Of a DNA stretch of 46,766 nt, positions 1 through 7,251 are shown piece after piece. The first letter of the stretch is position 1; every line of letters begins with the position of its first letter. Position numbers and translations under genes: made by a program. The notes under the pieces were generated by a model that saw nothing but the letters and a program-made list of their open reading frames with translations, was not told the DNA's origin and searched no databases. Source of the stretch: Candidatus Parcubacteria bacterium (lineage in GTDB: Bacteria > Patescibacteriota > Saccharimonadia > Saccharimonadales > Saccharimonadaceae); assembly GCA_023432475.1 (NCBI GenBank), contig JAEYUN010000020.1, positions 1 through 46,766 of the forward strand, given 5' to 3'.

Positions 1-615
1 CCACTAAGCCTCAATACTATATATCGACTGCAGTTACAGGCCACACCAAACGCTTCGACCAGCGCCGGCTATATCGCCGGGCAGTTGTATGATAACAGCG
101 ATGTGCTTATTGACTCGTATACGTCGAGTACCGTCAATGCTGGGACGATTCTTGATGTTCAAACAGCTCAAGCCGGTAAAGTTGTTGGTGGGTCTGACGG
201 TTTCTTGCTTCATATCGACGAGCTCGGTTTTGGCACAGGTACTACCAATGAAATCCCGCCGGTAGACGCCAGTTCCAATAACGCACCGCTTGTCAATGCG
301 GGGTTGGATCAAGGACAAGTGAGGCCATATGCCACGGTCACCTTGGCAGCTGATGCTATCGATCCCGACGGCAGTATTCCTGTTATAAGCTGGGCTCAGA
401 CGGGCGGCTCACCAATAGTAACTTTGTCAGGTAGCGGGGCTATCACAACATTTACGGCTCCTGCGTTGCGCAGTGGGACAACCCTGACGTTTACTGCCAC
501 GGCTAGTGACGGTACTCTGCAAGCTTCAGACTCGATGACGGTTGCCGTCATACCTCAGGCGGAATGGGCGGTTATGGGCAGCGCAGAAGTGCCCCTGCAA
601 ATCAATGAGCTTTAA
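1..615 (+). CDS. C-terminal part of a PKD-domain surface protein (5' end outside window)
   Basis: The reading frame is open from base 1 to the TAA at 613-615, so the start lies upstream and any TTG near base 85 is not a real start. About 204 residues are visible. Residues from roughly position 90 read like a PKD/Ig-type beta-sandwich: an 'APLVNAGLDQ' opening, 'AIDPDGSI..ISWAQTGG', then 'TFTAPAL' and 'FTATASDGTLQASD'. This pattern is typical of PKD/REJ repeats in secreted adhesion or carbohydrate-binding proteins. No membrane anchor or sorting motif follows; the protein ends about 20 residues after the domain. It probably acts outside the cell. It stands 14 bases before the hrcA CIRCE operator, so it is not part of the heat-shock operon. 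Substrate or partner cannot be told from sequence. Confidence 0.75.
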   Translation, partial: PLSLNTIYRLQLQATPNASTSAGYIAGQLYDNSDVLIDSYTSSTVNAGTILDVQTAQAGKVVGGSDGFLLHIDELGFGTGTTNEIPPVDASSNNAPLVNAGLDQGQVRPYATVTLAADAIDPDGSIPVISWAQTGGSPIVTLSGSGAITTFTAPALRSGTTLTFTATASDGTLQASDSMTVAVIPQAEWAVMGSAEVPLQINEL

Positions 616-628
616 ACCAGGGTAACTT

Positions 629-655
629 TTGGCACTCTAGACATTTGAGTGCTAG
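629..655 (+). promoter_or_regulatory. CIRCE operator and promoter of hrcA
   Basis: Inverted repeat TTGGCACTC (629-637), 9-base loop, GAGTGCTAG (647-655), close to the CIRCE consensus that HrcA binds. The loop starts with TAGACA (638-643), which fits a -35; 17 bases later GATACT (661-666) fits a -10. Transcription would start near 673, the ATG chosen for hrcA, so the gene appears autoregulated and leaderless. Confidence 0.88.
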
Positions 656-672
656 TATGGGATACTATGACC

Positions 673-1374
673 ATGACTCAAAGGCAGATGCAAATTTTGA
701 CTGCTATCATAGAACAGTATGCCGAAGTAGCGGTTCCGGTAGGCAGTAATTTACTAGCCAAGCTTTTTAATGTCTCTTCAGCGACTATACGGTCGGAGAT
801 GGCAGAGTTGGAACGTCATGGCTATATTAGGCAACCACATACCTCTGCAGGGCGTATACCGACAGACAAGGGTTATCGCGCCTATGTGAATCAACTAACA
901 GAATCGCGTGAAGAACCGGTAATTGACCGCGGTATGCGAGCGATTGATGCTCGCATAAATACACAAGCTTCACGAGCCGATCATGCTATTCGGAGTGCAG
1001 TTGATAGTCTGGCTGAACTAACGCATAATCTTGGCATTGCCACAATAGGCAGCCAACTTTATATGAGCGGCATCGGCAACCTATTTGCTCAGCCGGAGTT
1101 TCTAGACTCACGTTACGCTCAGCAAATCGCCCGGTTACTTGATAATCTTGAACCGTGGCTGCATGAGGCGGCACCTAATGAGCCACTCAATGTTTATATA
1201 GGAGCTGAAAACCCTATCGGCCGATCCTCCGAAGCCGCCTTAATCATCAGCAAGTTCTGCTCGCCATACTCCGATAGAAGCTATATTGGTGTGCTGGGGC
1301 CAACCAGGCAGGACTATGCACGGGTGATGCGCTTAGTGCGTCATACCGGCGCCATGCTAGAAGAAGTATTATAA
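673..1374 (+). CDS. hrcA: Heat-inducible transcription repressor HrcA
   Basis: HrcA binds CIRCE operators and represses chaperone genes until heat stress titrates GroEL or DnaK away. The N-terminal winged helix is clear (TQRQMQIL, then SSATIRSEMAELERHGYIRQPHTSAGRIPT, here cited in parts), and the C-terminal signature 'IGVLGPTRQDYARVM' near the end is family-typical. Start: an upstream GTG at 649 lies inside the CIRCE arm and ATG 667 touches the -10, whereas ATG 673 sits about 7 bases after the -10, as in other leaderless genes here. The resulting 233 residues are about 100 shorter than usual HrcA; the missing part is in the central GAF-like/dimerisation region. grpE follows 28 bases later and is probably cotranscribed. 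Four CIRCE sites in this window are its likely targets. Confidence 0.93.
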   Translation: MTQRQMQILTAIIEQYAEVAVPVGSNLLAKLFNVSSATIRSEMAELERHGYIRQPHTSAGRIPTDKGYRAYVNQLTESREEPVIDRGMRAIDARINTQASRADHAIRSAVDSLAELTHNLGIATIGSQLYMSGIGNLFAQPEFLDSRYAQQIARLLDNLEPWLHEAAPNEPLNVYIGAENPIGRSSEAALIISKFCSPYSDRSYIGVLGPTRQDYARVMRLVRHTGAMLEEVL

Positions 1375-1402
1375 AATTTGATGTAATCATAGAGGGTAGG
1401 AG

Positions 1403-1864
1403 ATGCCAAAAAATAAGAAACAAGAAGATTTGGAGCAACGGCTGGGGGAATTGACCCTTGACTTGCAGCGGACGCGGGCGGATTTCGAAAATTTCCGTAA
1501 ACGCGTCGATACTGAAAAAGCTATGGCCAGGTCGAATGGTCGTCTAAGTGCCATCCTGGAACTATTGCCTCTACTCGATACTATCGAGCGAGCCACCAAT
1601 CACATACCCGATCGTTTAGCGACGGACTCGTGGGCTCAGGGCGTGGTAGGGCTCGCTAAGCGCCTAGACAAGGCCATGAAAAACCTGGGTATATCACGGA
1701 TTGTGGTGAAGCCAGGTGATCGTTTTGATCCGAGCCTGCATGAGGCTGTTCAATTTGAAGAGGCCGAAGGTGACCATGAAGTTATTGCCGAGGAACTTCA
1801 GGCCGGCTACAAACTAGGTGATGAAGTTTTGCGTCATAGTATGGTGAAAGTGACACGTAAATAA
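1403..1864 (+). CDS. grpE: Nucleotide exchange factor GrpE
   Basis: GrpE releases ADP from DnaK and so drives the chaperone cycle in the cytoplasm. The first 50 residues form the long helix (KQEDLEQRLGELTLDLQRTR), followed by 'ADFENFRKR', and the C-terminal beta domain carries the GrpE signature 'GDRFDPSLHEAV' and ends 'LRHSMVKVTRK'. At 153 residues it is on the short side but complete. The purine-rich GAGGGTAGGAG just before the ATG is a ribosome binding site with tight spacing. It lies 28 bases after hrcA with no promoter visible between, so it should be under the hrcA CIRCE control. The usual next gene, dnaK, is displaced 3.2 kb downstream by a surface-protein module. Confidence 0.95.
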   Translation: MPKNKKQEDLEQRLGELTLDLQRTRADFENFRKRVDTEKAMARSNGRLSAILELLPLLDTIERATNHIPDRLATDSWAQGVVGLAKRLDKAMKNLGISRIVVKPGDRFDPSLHEAVQFEEAEGDHEVIAEELQAGYKLGDEVLRHSMVKVTRK

Positions 1865-1891
1865 AATCGTTTTGCTGTTCATACAACAGTA

Positions 1892-1925
1892 AATGGCGCC
1901 AAACTCGTAGTAATAGGCGCATTTT
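1892..1925 (+). terminator. Possible weak terminator after grpE
   Basis: AATGGCGCC pairs with GGCGCATT (one bulged G) across a loop of about 14 bases, followed by TTT. The stem is short and the U-run poor, so it is only a candidate end of the hrcA-grpE transcript. Confidence 0.35.
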
Positions 1926-1979
1926 AAAGAATTTAAAACGGCTGTTATACTTGATTTTATTAATAGCTAGGGGGGTTTA

Positions 1980-2429
1980 ATGGCAATATCAGCTCGCCGC
2001 ATGCAAAGGGCAGCGTCTTCCCGGCAGTTATCTATTGGCAATATTTACTTGTCACCCGCTAGTCCGTCGGTTGCCAATGGTGCCAACACTACCGTTAACC
2101 TCCGCATTAATCCTGGCACGGCCGTAACGGCAGTGCAGGCGACTATCAACTTCGACTCTGCAAAACTGGCCTACGTCAGCGTTAACTATGCCGGCTCGCC
2201 TTTTACCTCTACTATTGAAGAAACTGTCGGCCCTAGCAGCATCACTATTGTCCGCGCCCTGTTGAACCCCACGGGTGTAAGTACCGACTCGCTAGTGGCT
2301 AGTATAGTATTTAACGCCTTGGTCTCTACCGGCACGAGTAACCTGACTTCATCAAATGCAAACGCTATCTATAATGACACTTATACCAACCCCTCCTCGG
2401 CCGGTGCAACCGTTACATTCACCTCTTAA
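1980..2429 (+). CDS. Cohesin-domain protein without signal peptide
   Basis: After about 17 residues comes one cohesin-like jelly-roll domain: 'NIYLSPASPSVANGANTTVNL', 'VTAVQATINFDSAKLAYV', 'DSLVASIVFNAL' and a final 'AGATVTF' strand. It aligns along its whole length with the cohesin of the next gene, so the two look like tandem duplicates. Cohesins bind dockerin domains, and a dockerin protein lies two genes on. Odd: the N-terminus (MAISARRMQRAASSRQLS) has no hydrophobic core, and an in-frame TAG at 1968 rules out a longer start, so no Sec signal is visible. Either it is exported some other way, stays inside, or is a decayed duplicate. GGGGGG at 1970-1975 is a possible ribosome binding site and TTATAC near 1945 a possible -10. 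Confidence 0.72.
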   Translation: MAISARRMQRAASSRQLSIGNIYLSPASPSVANGANTTVNLRINPGTAVTAVQATINFDSAKLAYVSVNYAGSPFTSTIEETVGPSSITIVRALLNPTGVSTDSLVASIVFNALVSTGTSNLTSSNANAIYNDTYTNPSSAGATVTFTS

Positions 2430-2459
2430 GGGAATTAATTTTCAAAACTAGCAAAAAGG

Positions 2460-2495
2460 TTGCAAAAAGTTAATCGTACCCCTATAGTTTATACT
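2460..2495 (+). promoter_or_regulatory. Promoter of the anchored cohesin gene
   Basis: TTGCAA (2460-2465), 17-base spacer, TATAGT (2483-2488); an alternative -10, TATACT, lies at 2490-2495. The start codon follows at 2513 with no Shine-Dalgarno sequence, so the leader is about 11-18 bases. The module thus has its own promoter, separate from the CIRCE-controlled genes on either side. Confidence 0.65.
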
Positions 2496-2512
2496 AACCT
2501 TAAAACATTAGC

Positions 2513-3952
2513 ATGAACAATCAAATCACTCGTTTTAGGCCGATCAAAAAGTTATTCATATTACTGAGTGTTTTGGTGCTGTCGCTAATTTCATTTGCGG
2601 CGATTCCGAGCCTTCCGGCCTTAGCTGCTGGAACCGTTTACTTATCCTCGGCCAATTCTAGCGTCATCCAAGGATCTAATTTCACACTACAGCTTCGTAT
2701 CAGCCCCGGTACGCCAGTTACTGCCGTGCAAGCGACGGTAAATTTTGTACCCAGCCAGTTACAATACGTGAGCATAAGCTATAGCGGGTCGCCTTTTAAC
2801 CAGGAAATGCCAGGTTCCACTACGGCTTCGAGTATTTCTATGACGCGCTTTATGCTAAACTCGGCCGGAACTAGCGCCGATTCATTGATAGCCAGTATAA
2901 CTTTCAAGGCTTTGTCTTCTAGCGGCACAAGCTCCGTTACCCTTAGCGGGGTTGATGCAATTTATGGAGCCGACAGTACTTCACCAGCCGCCTCAAATGC
3001 GAGTGTGGCTTTTGTGGCTGCCAGTTGTCCTTCTGGACAAGTCGGCACTCCGCCTAACTGCACAACCCCAACTTCTAGTACTCCAAATACACCTAAGCCC
3101 TCACCGTCTTCACCGACGACTCCTCAAACGCCTCAGCCCTCCAGTCCTCAGGCCTCCACCGTTAAATTGGAAGTCCCCTCAGTTAGTGAGACGGTTTTTC
3201 AGTATACGACCGCTCGGATTGTGGCCAAGACTAATAAGTCAGCTCGAGTTTTAGTAAAATATGGAACCGCCAGCGATAAGCTTATTCTTCAAACCAGCTT
3301 CACGCCGGAGGGAACTGATCACACCATAAATATAGCCGAAGGGTTAACGCCTGGAAGCGAAGTGTTCTATGTGGTATTGGCCGATGATGGAACGACCACT
3401 CAGCAAACGCAAGTAAGTAACGCTACCACCAAAGGCTTAGCCGTACGAGTCGGTCTACTCGACAAGAACTTACTGCGTATACGTAACCAGGAAGTAACTC
3501 TGAAGCCTACCAATAAAGTAGTGCGTTCCGATACTTCAGGTTACGTTGAGTTTCAAGAGCTGGCTCCCGGCGATTATACACTTGAATTCTCAACAGCCGG
3601 TCAAATATACAGCCAAACATTTAACCTAATGTCGAACGTGACGACCGTCGAAGGAGTTCAGGCTTCTGAGACCCAAACTAAGGCTGTAATTTACGACGAT
3701 TTCGTTTCTGCTGCCGGAGTGCCCTCGTGGGTAATAACGATTATTAGCATAATAAGCGGGCTGATAATTGTCGGTGCGCTAGGTTATTTAGCGTGGAGGT
3801 TCCGCCAGTCACTGGCCAATATCTTCCATCGTCCACTAAAGCCAAGTGCGCGTAGCGCCGAGGTCGAAAAGCCAGCGGAGCCGGTTGTAATCTGGCCCGA
3901 TACCAAAACACCTCACGAGGTAGGGGCCGACTGGAGGAGTAAGCATGAGTAA
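2513..3952 (+). CDS. Membrane-anchored cohesin-domain surface protein
   Basis: Layout by residue: signal peptide 1-38 (hydrophobic run ending 'PALAAG'); cohesin-like domain about 39-170 ('TVYLSSANSS', 'VTAVQATVNF', 'DSLIASITFKAL'); a Cys pair in 'SCPSGQVGTPPNC'; a Pro/Ser/Thr linker about 184-212; an FN3-like segment about 215-305; a carboxypeptidase-regulatory-like beta domain about 308-385 ('SDTSGYVEFQELAPGDYTLEF'); one transmembrane helix about 406-430 followed by basic residues and a 50-residue cytoplasmic tail. It would display a cohesin on the cell surface. The next gene overlaps by 8 bases and encodes a secreted dockerin protein, so translation is coupled and the two products are a natural receptor-ligand pair. 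The pairing is inference; the domains are read from sequence. Confidence 0.82.
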   Translation: MNNQITRFRPIKKLFILLSVLVLSLISFAAIPSLPALAAGTVYLSSANSSVIQGSNFTLQLRISPGTPVTAVQATVNFVPSQLQYVSISYSGSPFNQEMPGSTTASSISMTRFMLNSAGTSADSLIASITFKALSSSGTSSVTLSGVDAIYGADSTSPAASNASVAFVAASCPSGQVGTPPNCTTPTSSTPNTPKPSPSSPTTPQTPQPSSPQASTVKLEVPSVSETVFQYTTARIVAKTNKSARVLVKYGTASDKLILQTSFTPEGTDHTINIAEGLTPGSEVFYVVLADDGTTTQQTQVSNATTKGLAVRVGLLDKNLLRIRNQEVTLKPTNKVVRSDTSGYVEFQELAPGDYTLEFSTAGQIYSQTFNLMSNVTTVEGVQASETQTKAVIYDDFVSAAGVPSWVITIISIISGLIIVGALGYLAWRFRQSLANIFHRPLKPSARSAEVEKPAEPVVIWPDTKTPHEVGADWRSKHE

Positions 3953-4898
3953 TAAATTATCGCGACTCAAACATGCCGGGGCTGTATTATTGTTTGTTTT
4001 CGGCTTAGTCCTAACAACCATAACTCCTTCTACTCCAGTCGCCGCAGCAGCTTGTGTACCTCCTGCCACCGATTATGGTACGGTGTCGAACTTGTCTGTC
4101 AATATAACAACCCCCGGTACTTATCGTATATGGACTCGAATGGCGGCGGCCAACTCGTCTAATAACACCTATCTTTTAGAAGTCGATAACAATACTTGCT
4201 TCACGGTCGGTGGCAACACCGTACCGACATATGCATCTGGCGCGACAACCCACTTTACTAGTGGTATTAATAACTGGATCAATCAAACATCGACAGGCAG
4301 TACGGTTAGTATGACGCTAGGAGTCGGTACTCATACGTTTGAACTCATCGGCAACGCCGCTGGAGTAGTCGTTGACCGTTTAATTGTTACTGCCTCGACG
4401 ACTTGCGTACCCTCAGGAACAGGTGATAACTGTGCTGAGACGACTCCACCGGTAGTCTCCAGCATTGCTAGTGGCAGCATTACTCACAACCGAGCGACTA
4501 TCACCTGGTCAACCAACGAAGCGGCTGACACTCAGGTCCAATACGGTCCCACCACTAGCTACGGCTCTACTACCGCTCTTAACACCAGCCTAGTCACGTC
4601 GCACACAGTCAATATTACCGGGTTAACTGCCGCTACAACTTACCATTACCGGGTTATATCAAACGACCAGGCTGGCAACCAAACGATATCGGTCGATAAT
4701 ACTTTTACAACCAGCGCTAGCCCGACATACATACCATCTGATATAAATCAGAATGGGTCTGTCGACCTACCAGACCTGGGAGTCCTTATTCAATACTGGG
4801 GTCAGTCTAACCCGGCTAATCCGAGGGCTGATATTAACGGCAATGGAGTTGTCGACCTACCAGACCTCGGCAGCCTGATTCAATACTGGGGTCAGTAA
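3945..4898 (+). CDS. Secreted CBM-like/FN3/dockerin protein
   Basis: Signal peptide at residues 1-35 ('GAVLLFVFGLVLTTI', ending 'VAAAAC'). Residues about 36-150 form a beta-rich domain resembling a CBM6/35-type carbohydrate-binding module ('PGTYRIWTRMAA', 'GVGTHTFELIGNAAGVVVDRLIV'), with Cys residues that could pair. Residues about 165-255 are an FN3 or purple-acid-phosphatase-N type domain ('TPPVVSSI', 'ATITWSTNEAADTQVQYG', 'TTYHYRVISNDQAGN'). Residues 262-317 are a type-I-like dockerin: two calcium loops, 'DINQNGSVDLPDLGVL' and 'DINGNGVVDLPDLGSL', each followed by 'IQYWGQ'. No catalytic domain is present. It should dock on a cohesin through the dockerin and present a glycan-binding module, perhaps for host or partner attachment. 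The start overlaps the upstream stop by 8 bases. Confidence 0.82.
   Translation: MSNKLSRLKHAGAVLLFVFGLVLTTITPSTPVAAAACVPPATDYGTVSNLSVNITTPGTYRIWTRMAAANSSNNTYLLEVDNNTCFTVGGNTVPTYASGATTHFTSGINNWINQTSTGSTVSMTLGVGTHTFELIGNAAGVVVDRLIVTASTTCVPSGTGDNCAETTPPVVSSIASGSITHNRATITWSTNEAADTQVQYGPTTSYGSTTALNTSLVTSHTVNITGLTAATTYHYRVISNDQAGNQTISVDNTFTTSASPTYIPSDINQNGSVDLPDLGVLIQYWGQSNPANPRADINGNGVVDLPDLGSLIQYWGQ
4761..4896 (+). repeat. Dockerin-encoding tandem repeat, 90-base period
   Basis: GTCGACCTACCAGACCT occurs at 4761-4777 and 4851-4867, and CAATACTGGGGTCAGT at 4791-4806 and 4881-4896, exactly 90 bases apart. Identity at DNA level, not only protein level, points to recent duplication or gene conversion of the calcium-binding repeat. 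Confidence 0.85.
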
Positions 4899-4917
4899 AC
4901 TAAGTGATTGTAATTTA

Positions 4918-4944
4918 CTAGCACTCTTGACAGTAGAGTGCTAG
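4918..4944 (+). promoter_or_regulatory. CIRCE operator 1 of dnaK
   Basis: CTAGCACTC (4918-4926), 9-base loop, GAGTGCTAG (4936-4944): a near-perfect CIRCE. Its loop contains the -35 of the dnaK promoter, so bound HrcA would block RNA polymerase directly. Confidence 0.95.
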
Positions 4945-4955
4945 TTTTCTATACT
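4927..4955 (+). promoter_or_regulatory. dnaK promoter
   Basis: TTGACA (4927-4932), 17-base spacer, TATACT (4950-4955). The expected start near 4962 gives a leader of about 75 bases, which contains the second CIRCE and the Shine-Dalgarno sequence AAAGGGG at 5023-5029. Confidence 0.9.
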
Positions 4956-4965
4956 TGAAATATAT

Positions 4966-4992
4966 TTGGCACTGTCCTGCGAGGAGTGCTAA
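4966..4992 (+). promoter_or_regulatory. CIRCE operator 2 of dnaK, downstream of the transcription start
   Basis: TTGGCACTG (4966-4974), 9-base loop, GAGTGCTAA (4984-4992). One arm has a mismatch (G for C at the ninth base). It lies just inside the transcribed leader, so dnaK has a double operator. Confidence 0.88.
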
Positions 4993-5036
4993 AATGAATC
5001 CAAGTAAATGATGATTCTAACGAAAGGGGATAACAT

Positions 5037-6932
5037 ATGAGTAAGATTATCGGTATCGATCTTGGTACTACCAACAGTGCTATGGCTTACATGATAGCCG
5101 GCAAGCCAGAAGTTATTGCTAACGCCGAAGGCAACCGCACCACACCTAGCGTAGTCGCTATTAACAAGAAAAATGAGCGACTGGTTGGCCAGGTAGCTCA
5201 ACGTCAACGCGTAACTAACGCTAAAAACACAATTTACGGTGTCAAACGTTTAATCGGCCGCAAGTTCGACGACAAAGAGGTTCAAAAAGATATCGATATC
5301 ATGCCATATGAAATCGTTAAGCATAGCAGCGGCGTGGCTGTTAAAATGGCCGACAAAGATTATACGCCGGAAGAAGTCTCCGCCATGATTCTCTCAAAGC
5401 TGAAAGCCGACGCTGAAGCGTTCTTGGGTGAGAAAGTGACCGAAGCCGTTATCACTGTGCCGGCTTACTTCGATGACAGTCAACGGCAAGCTACCAAAGA
5501 CGCTGGCAAAATTGCCGGACTAGAAGTTAAGCGTATCATAAACGAACCGACAGCTGCCGCTCTGGCCTACGGCCTCGATAAAGGTAAGGAAGAGAAGATA
5601 GTCGTCTTTGACCTTGGCGGCGGAACCTTTGATGTGTCGGTTCTCGAACTAGGCGATGGTGTTTTTGAAGTTAAGAGCACGCACGGCGACACCCACTTGG
5701 GTGGTGAGGATTTTGACAATGTGATCGTGAACTATTTTATAGACGAATTTAAAAAATCCGACGGTATTGACCTCAAAAAAGATAACGCCGCTATGCAACG
5801 TTTGAAAGACGAAGCTGAAAAAGCTAAAAAAGAGCTTTCCAGCACGACAGAAACAGAAGTCAACATACCGTTCATAACAGCCGACGCTGATGGTCCGAAG
5901 CACTTCGAGATTAAGTTGTCGCGCGCCAAACTAGAAGAGCTGGTCTCGTCCCTGTTGGATCGTTTGGATGCACCGGTTGAGAAAGCTCTCAAAGATGCCA
6001 AGCTCGATGCCAAAGAGATCGATGAAATAGTTCTAGTCGGTGGTATGACCCGCATGCCTGCTGTAGTTGAGCGCGTCAAAAAGTTATTTGGTAAAGATCC
6101 AATGCAAGGCGTTAACCCAGATGAGGTCGTTGCTATAGGGGCAGCTATTCAGGGCGGGGTGCTAGCTGGTGACGTTAAAGACGTTCTATTGCTCGACGTT
6201 ACGCCGCTGTCACTCGGTATAGAAACTATGGGCGGTGTCAGCACAAAACTGATCGAGCGCAATACTACGGTACCAACTTCGAAGAGCGAAGTGTTCTCGA
6301 CGGCCGCAGACAACCAGCCACAGGTTGAGATTAATGTTCTGCAGGGTGAGCGCGAATTTGCTAACGACAACAAGAGCCTCGGTCGGTTTATCTTAGATGG
6401 AATTGCGCCTGCTCCACGCGGTGTGCCTCAAATCGAAGTTACTTTCAACCTTGACGCAAACGGTATCTTGAATGTTAGCGCCAAAGATAAAGGCACCGGT
6501 AAAGAACAGAGCATTACTATTCAAAACTCGGGTAATATGAGCAAAGAAGATATCGAAAAAGCAGCGCGCGATGCCGAAGCCCACGCTGAAGAGGACAAGA
6601 AGAAACGTGAGACGGTTGATGCTAAAAACCAACTTGAAAATGCGATTTATCAAGCCAAGAAGATGCCTGACGAATACAAGGACAAAATTTCGAGCGATGA
6701 CAAGAAGACTATCGAAGCAGCCGTGACCGAAGCTGAGAAACACAAAGATTCCACCGACAAAGAAGAGCTAGAAGCTGCCGTCAAAGCGCTGAACGACACT
6801 ATCATGCCGATAGGGGCTAAAATGTACGAAGCCGCCGCTAAAGAAGCTAGCGAGAAAGACGAAGCTAAAAAAGACAAGAAGAAGTCCGAAGACGATGAAA
6901 TGGTTGAAGGCGAAGTAGTTGACGAGAAATAA
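5037..6932 (+). CDS. dnaK: Chaperone DnaK (Hsp70)
   Basis: DnaK is the ATP-driven cytoplasmic Hsp70 that works with DnaJ and GrpE, both encoded here. The 631-residue protein is full length: phosphate-1 loop 'IGIDLGTTNSAM' near residue 5, 'IINEPTAAALAYGLD' near 165, phosphate-2 'DLGGGTFDVSVLE' near 195, adenosine motif 'VLVGGMTRMPAV' near 335, the linker 'DVLLLDVTPLSLGIET' near 385, then the substrate-binding sheet and a charged helical lid ending 'VEGEVVDEK', which matches the usual acidic tail. The ATG is set by AAAGGGG seven bases upstream. It is controlled by two CIRCE sites around one promoter. It is separated from hrcA-grpE by the cohesin-dockerin genes. Confidence 0.98.
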   Translation: MSKIIGIDLGTTNSAMAYMIAGKPEVIANAEGNRTTPSVVAINKKNERLVGQVAQRQRVTNAKNTIYGVKRLIGRKFDDKEVQKDIDIMPYEIVKHSSGVAVKMADKDYTPEEVSAMILSKLKADAEAFLGEKVTEAVITVPAYFDDSQRQATKDAGKIAGLEVKRIINEPTAAALAYGLDKGKEEKIVVFDLGGGTFDVSVLELGDGVFEVKSTHGDTHLGGEDFDNVIVNYFIDEFKKSDGIDLKKDNAAMQRLKDEAEKAKKELSSTTETEVNIPFITADADGPKHFEIKLSRAKLEELVSSLLDRLDAPVEKALKDAKLDAKEIDEIVLVGGMTRMPAVVERVKKLFGKDPMQGVNPDEVVAIGAAIQGGVLAGDVKDVLLLDVTPLSLGIETMGGVSTKLIERNTTVPTSKSEVFSTAADNQPQVEINVLQGEREFANDNKSLGRFILDGIAPAPRGVPQIEVTFNLDANGILNVSAKDKGTGKEQSITIQNSGNMSKEDIEKAARDAEAHAEEDKKKRETVDAKNQLENAIYQAKKMPDEYKDKISSDDKKTIEAAVTEAEKHKDSTDKEELEAAVKALNDTIMPIGAKMYEAAAKEASEKDEAKKDKKKSEDDEMVEGEVVDEK

Positions 6933-6963
6933 GCGCTAAAAGCTGTTAGAATATAAGTTAACT

Positions 6964-7209
6964 ATGGGATTTTTTGACGACCTTTTCGACAATGTAGTAA
7001 AGTCAATTGACGATTTTGAGCGCGTAATCGACACCGTTGATGACAGGCTCGACAAAGCTGCCGGTGCAGTTGAGAAAACCAGTCAGAAAGTCGACGACAA
7101 TATTCAAAAGGTTGTCGGTAAAACCGAAGAAGTTTCCAAAAAAGTCATGGATGTAACGACACCACGCGCTAACCGCAAAATAATCCCCCCTGAAAGACGC
7201 GACTCTTAG
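6964..7209 (+). CDS. Small charged helical protein between dnaK and dnaJ
   Basis: I do not recognise this 81-residue protein. After 'MGFFDDLFDNVVKSIDDFERV' (amphipathic, Phe/Asp-rich) it is a predicted coiled helix with repeated 'VDDRLDKAA', 'SQKVDDNIQKVVGKTEEVSKKV' pattern, then a short basic tail. It has no membrane segment, signal peptide or Cys. Its own start region carries an extended -10 (TGTTAGAAT, 6944-6952) 11 bases before the ATG and no Shine-Dalgarno, and read-through from dnaK, 31 bases upstream, is also likely. The stop codon at 7207-7209 lies inside the dnaJ CIRCE. Position suggests a stress-related or DnaK-associated role, but nothing in the sequence proves it. Confidence 0.7.
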   Translation: MGFFDDLFDNVVKSIDDFERVIDTVDDRLDKAAGAVEKTSQKVDDNIQKVVGKTEEVSKKVMDVTTPRANRKIIPPERRDS

Positions 7210-7243
7210 CACTCTTGAATATGGAGTGCTAGAAGCGTATAGT
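7206..7243 (+). promoter_or_regulatory. CIRCE operator and leaderless promoter of dnaJ
   Basis: TTAGCACTC (7206-7214), 9-base loop, GAGTGCTAG (7224-7232) is a perfect CIRCE. The loop begins with TTGAAT (7215-7220) as -35; 17 bases later TATAGT (7238-7243) is the -10. Only 8 bases separate the -10 from the dnaJ ATG, so the transcript should begin at or next to the start codon. Confidence 0.92.
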
Positions 7244-7251
7244 TGTAACAG

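Noticed and set aside
649..672. GTG 649 or ATG 667 as hrcA start
   Set aside because: 649 lies in the CIRCE arm and 667 touches the -10; ATG 673 fits the leaderless spacing.
5732..6079. Minus-strand ORFs inside dnaK
   Set aside because: Low-complexity mirror of dnaK codon usage without ribosome binding site or promoter.
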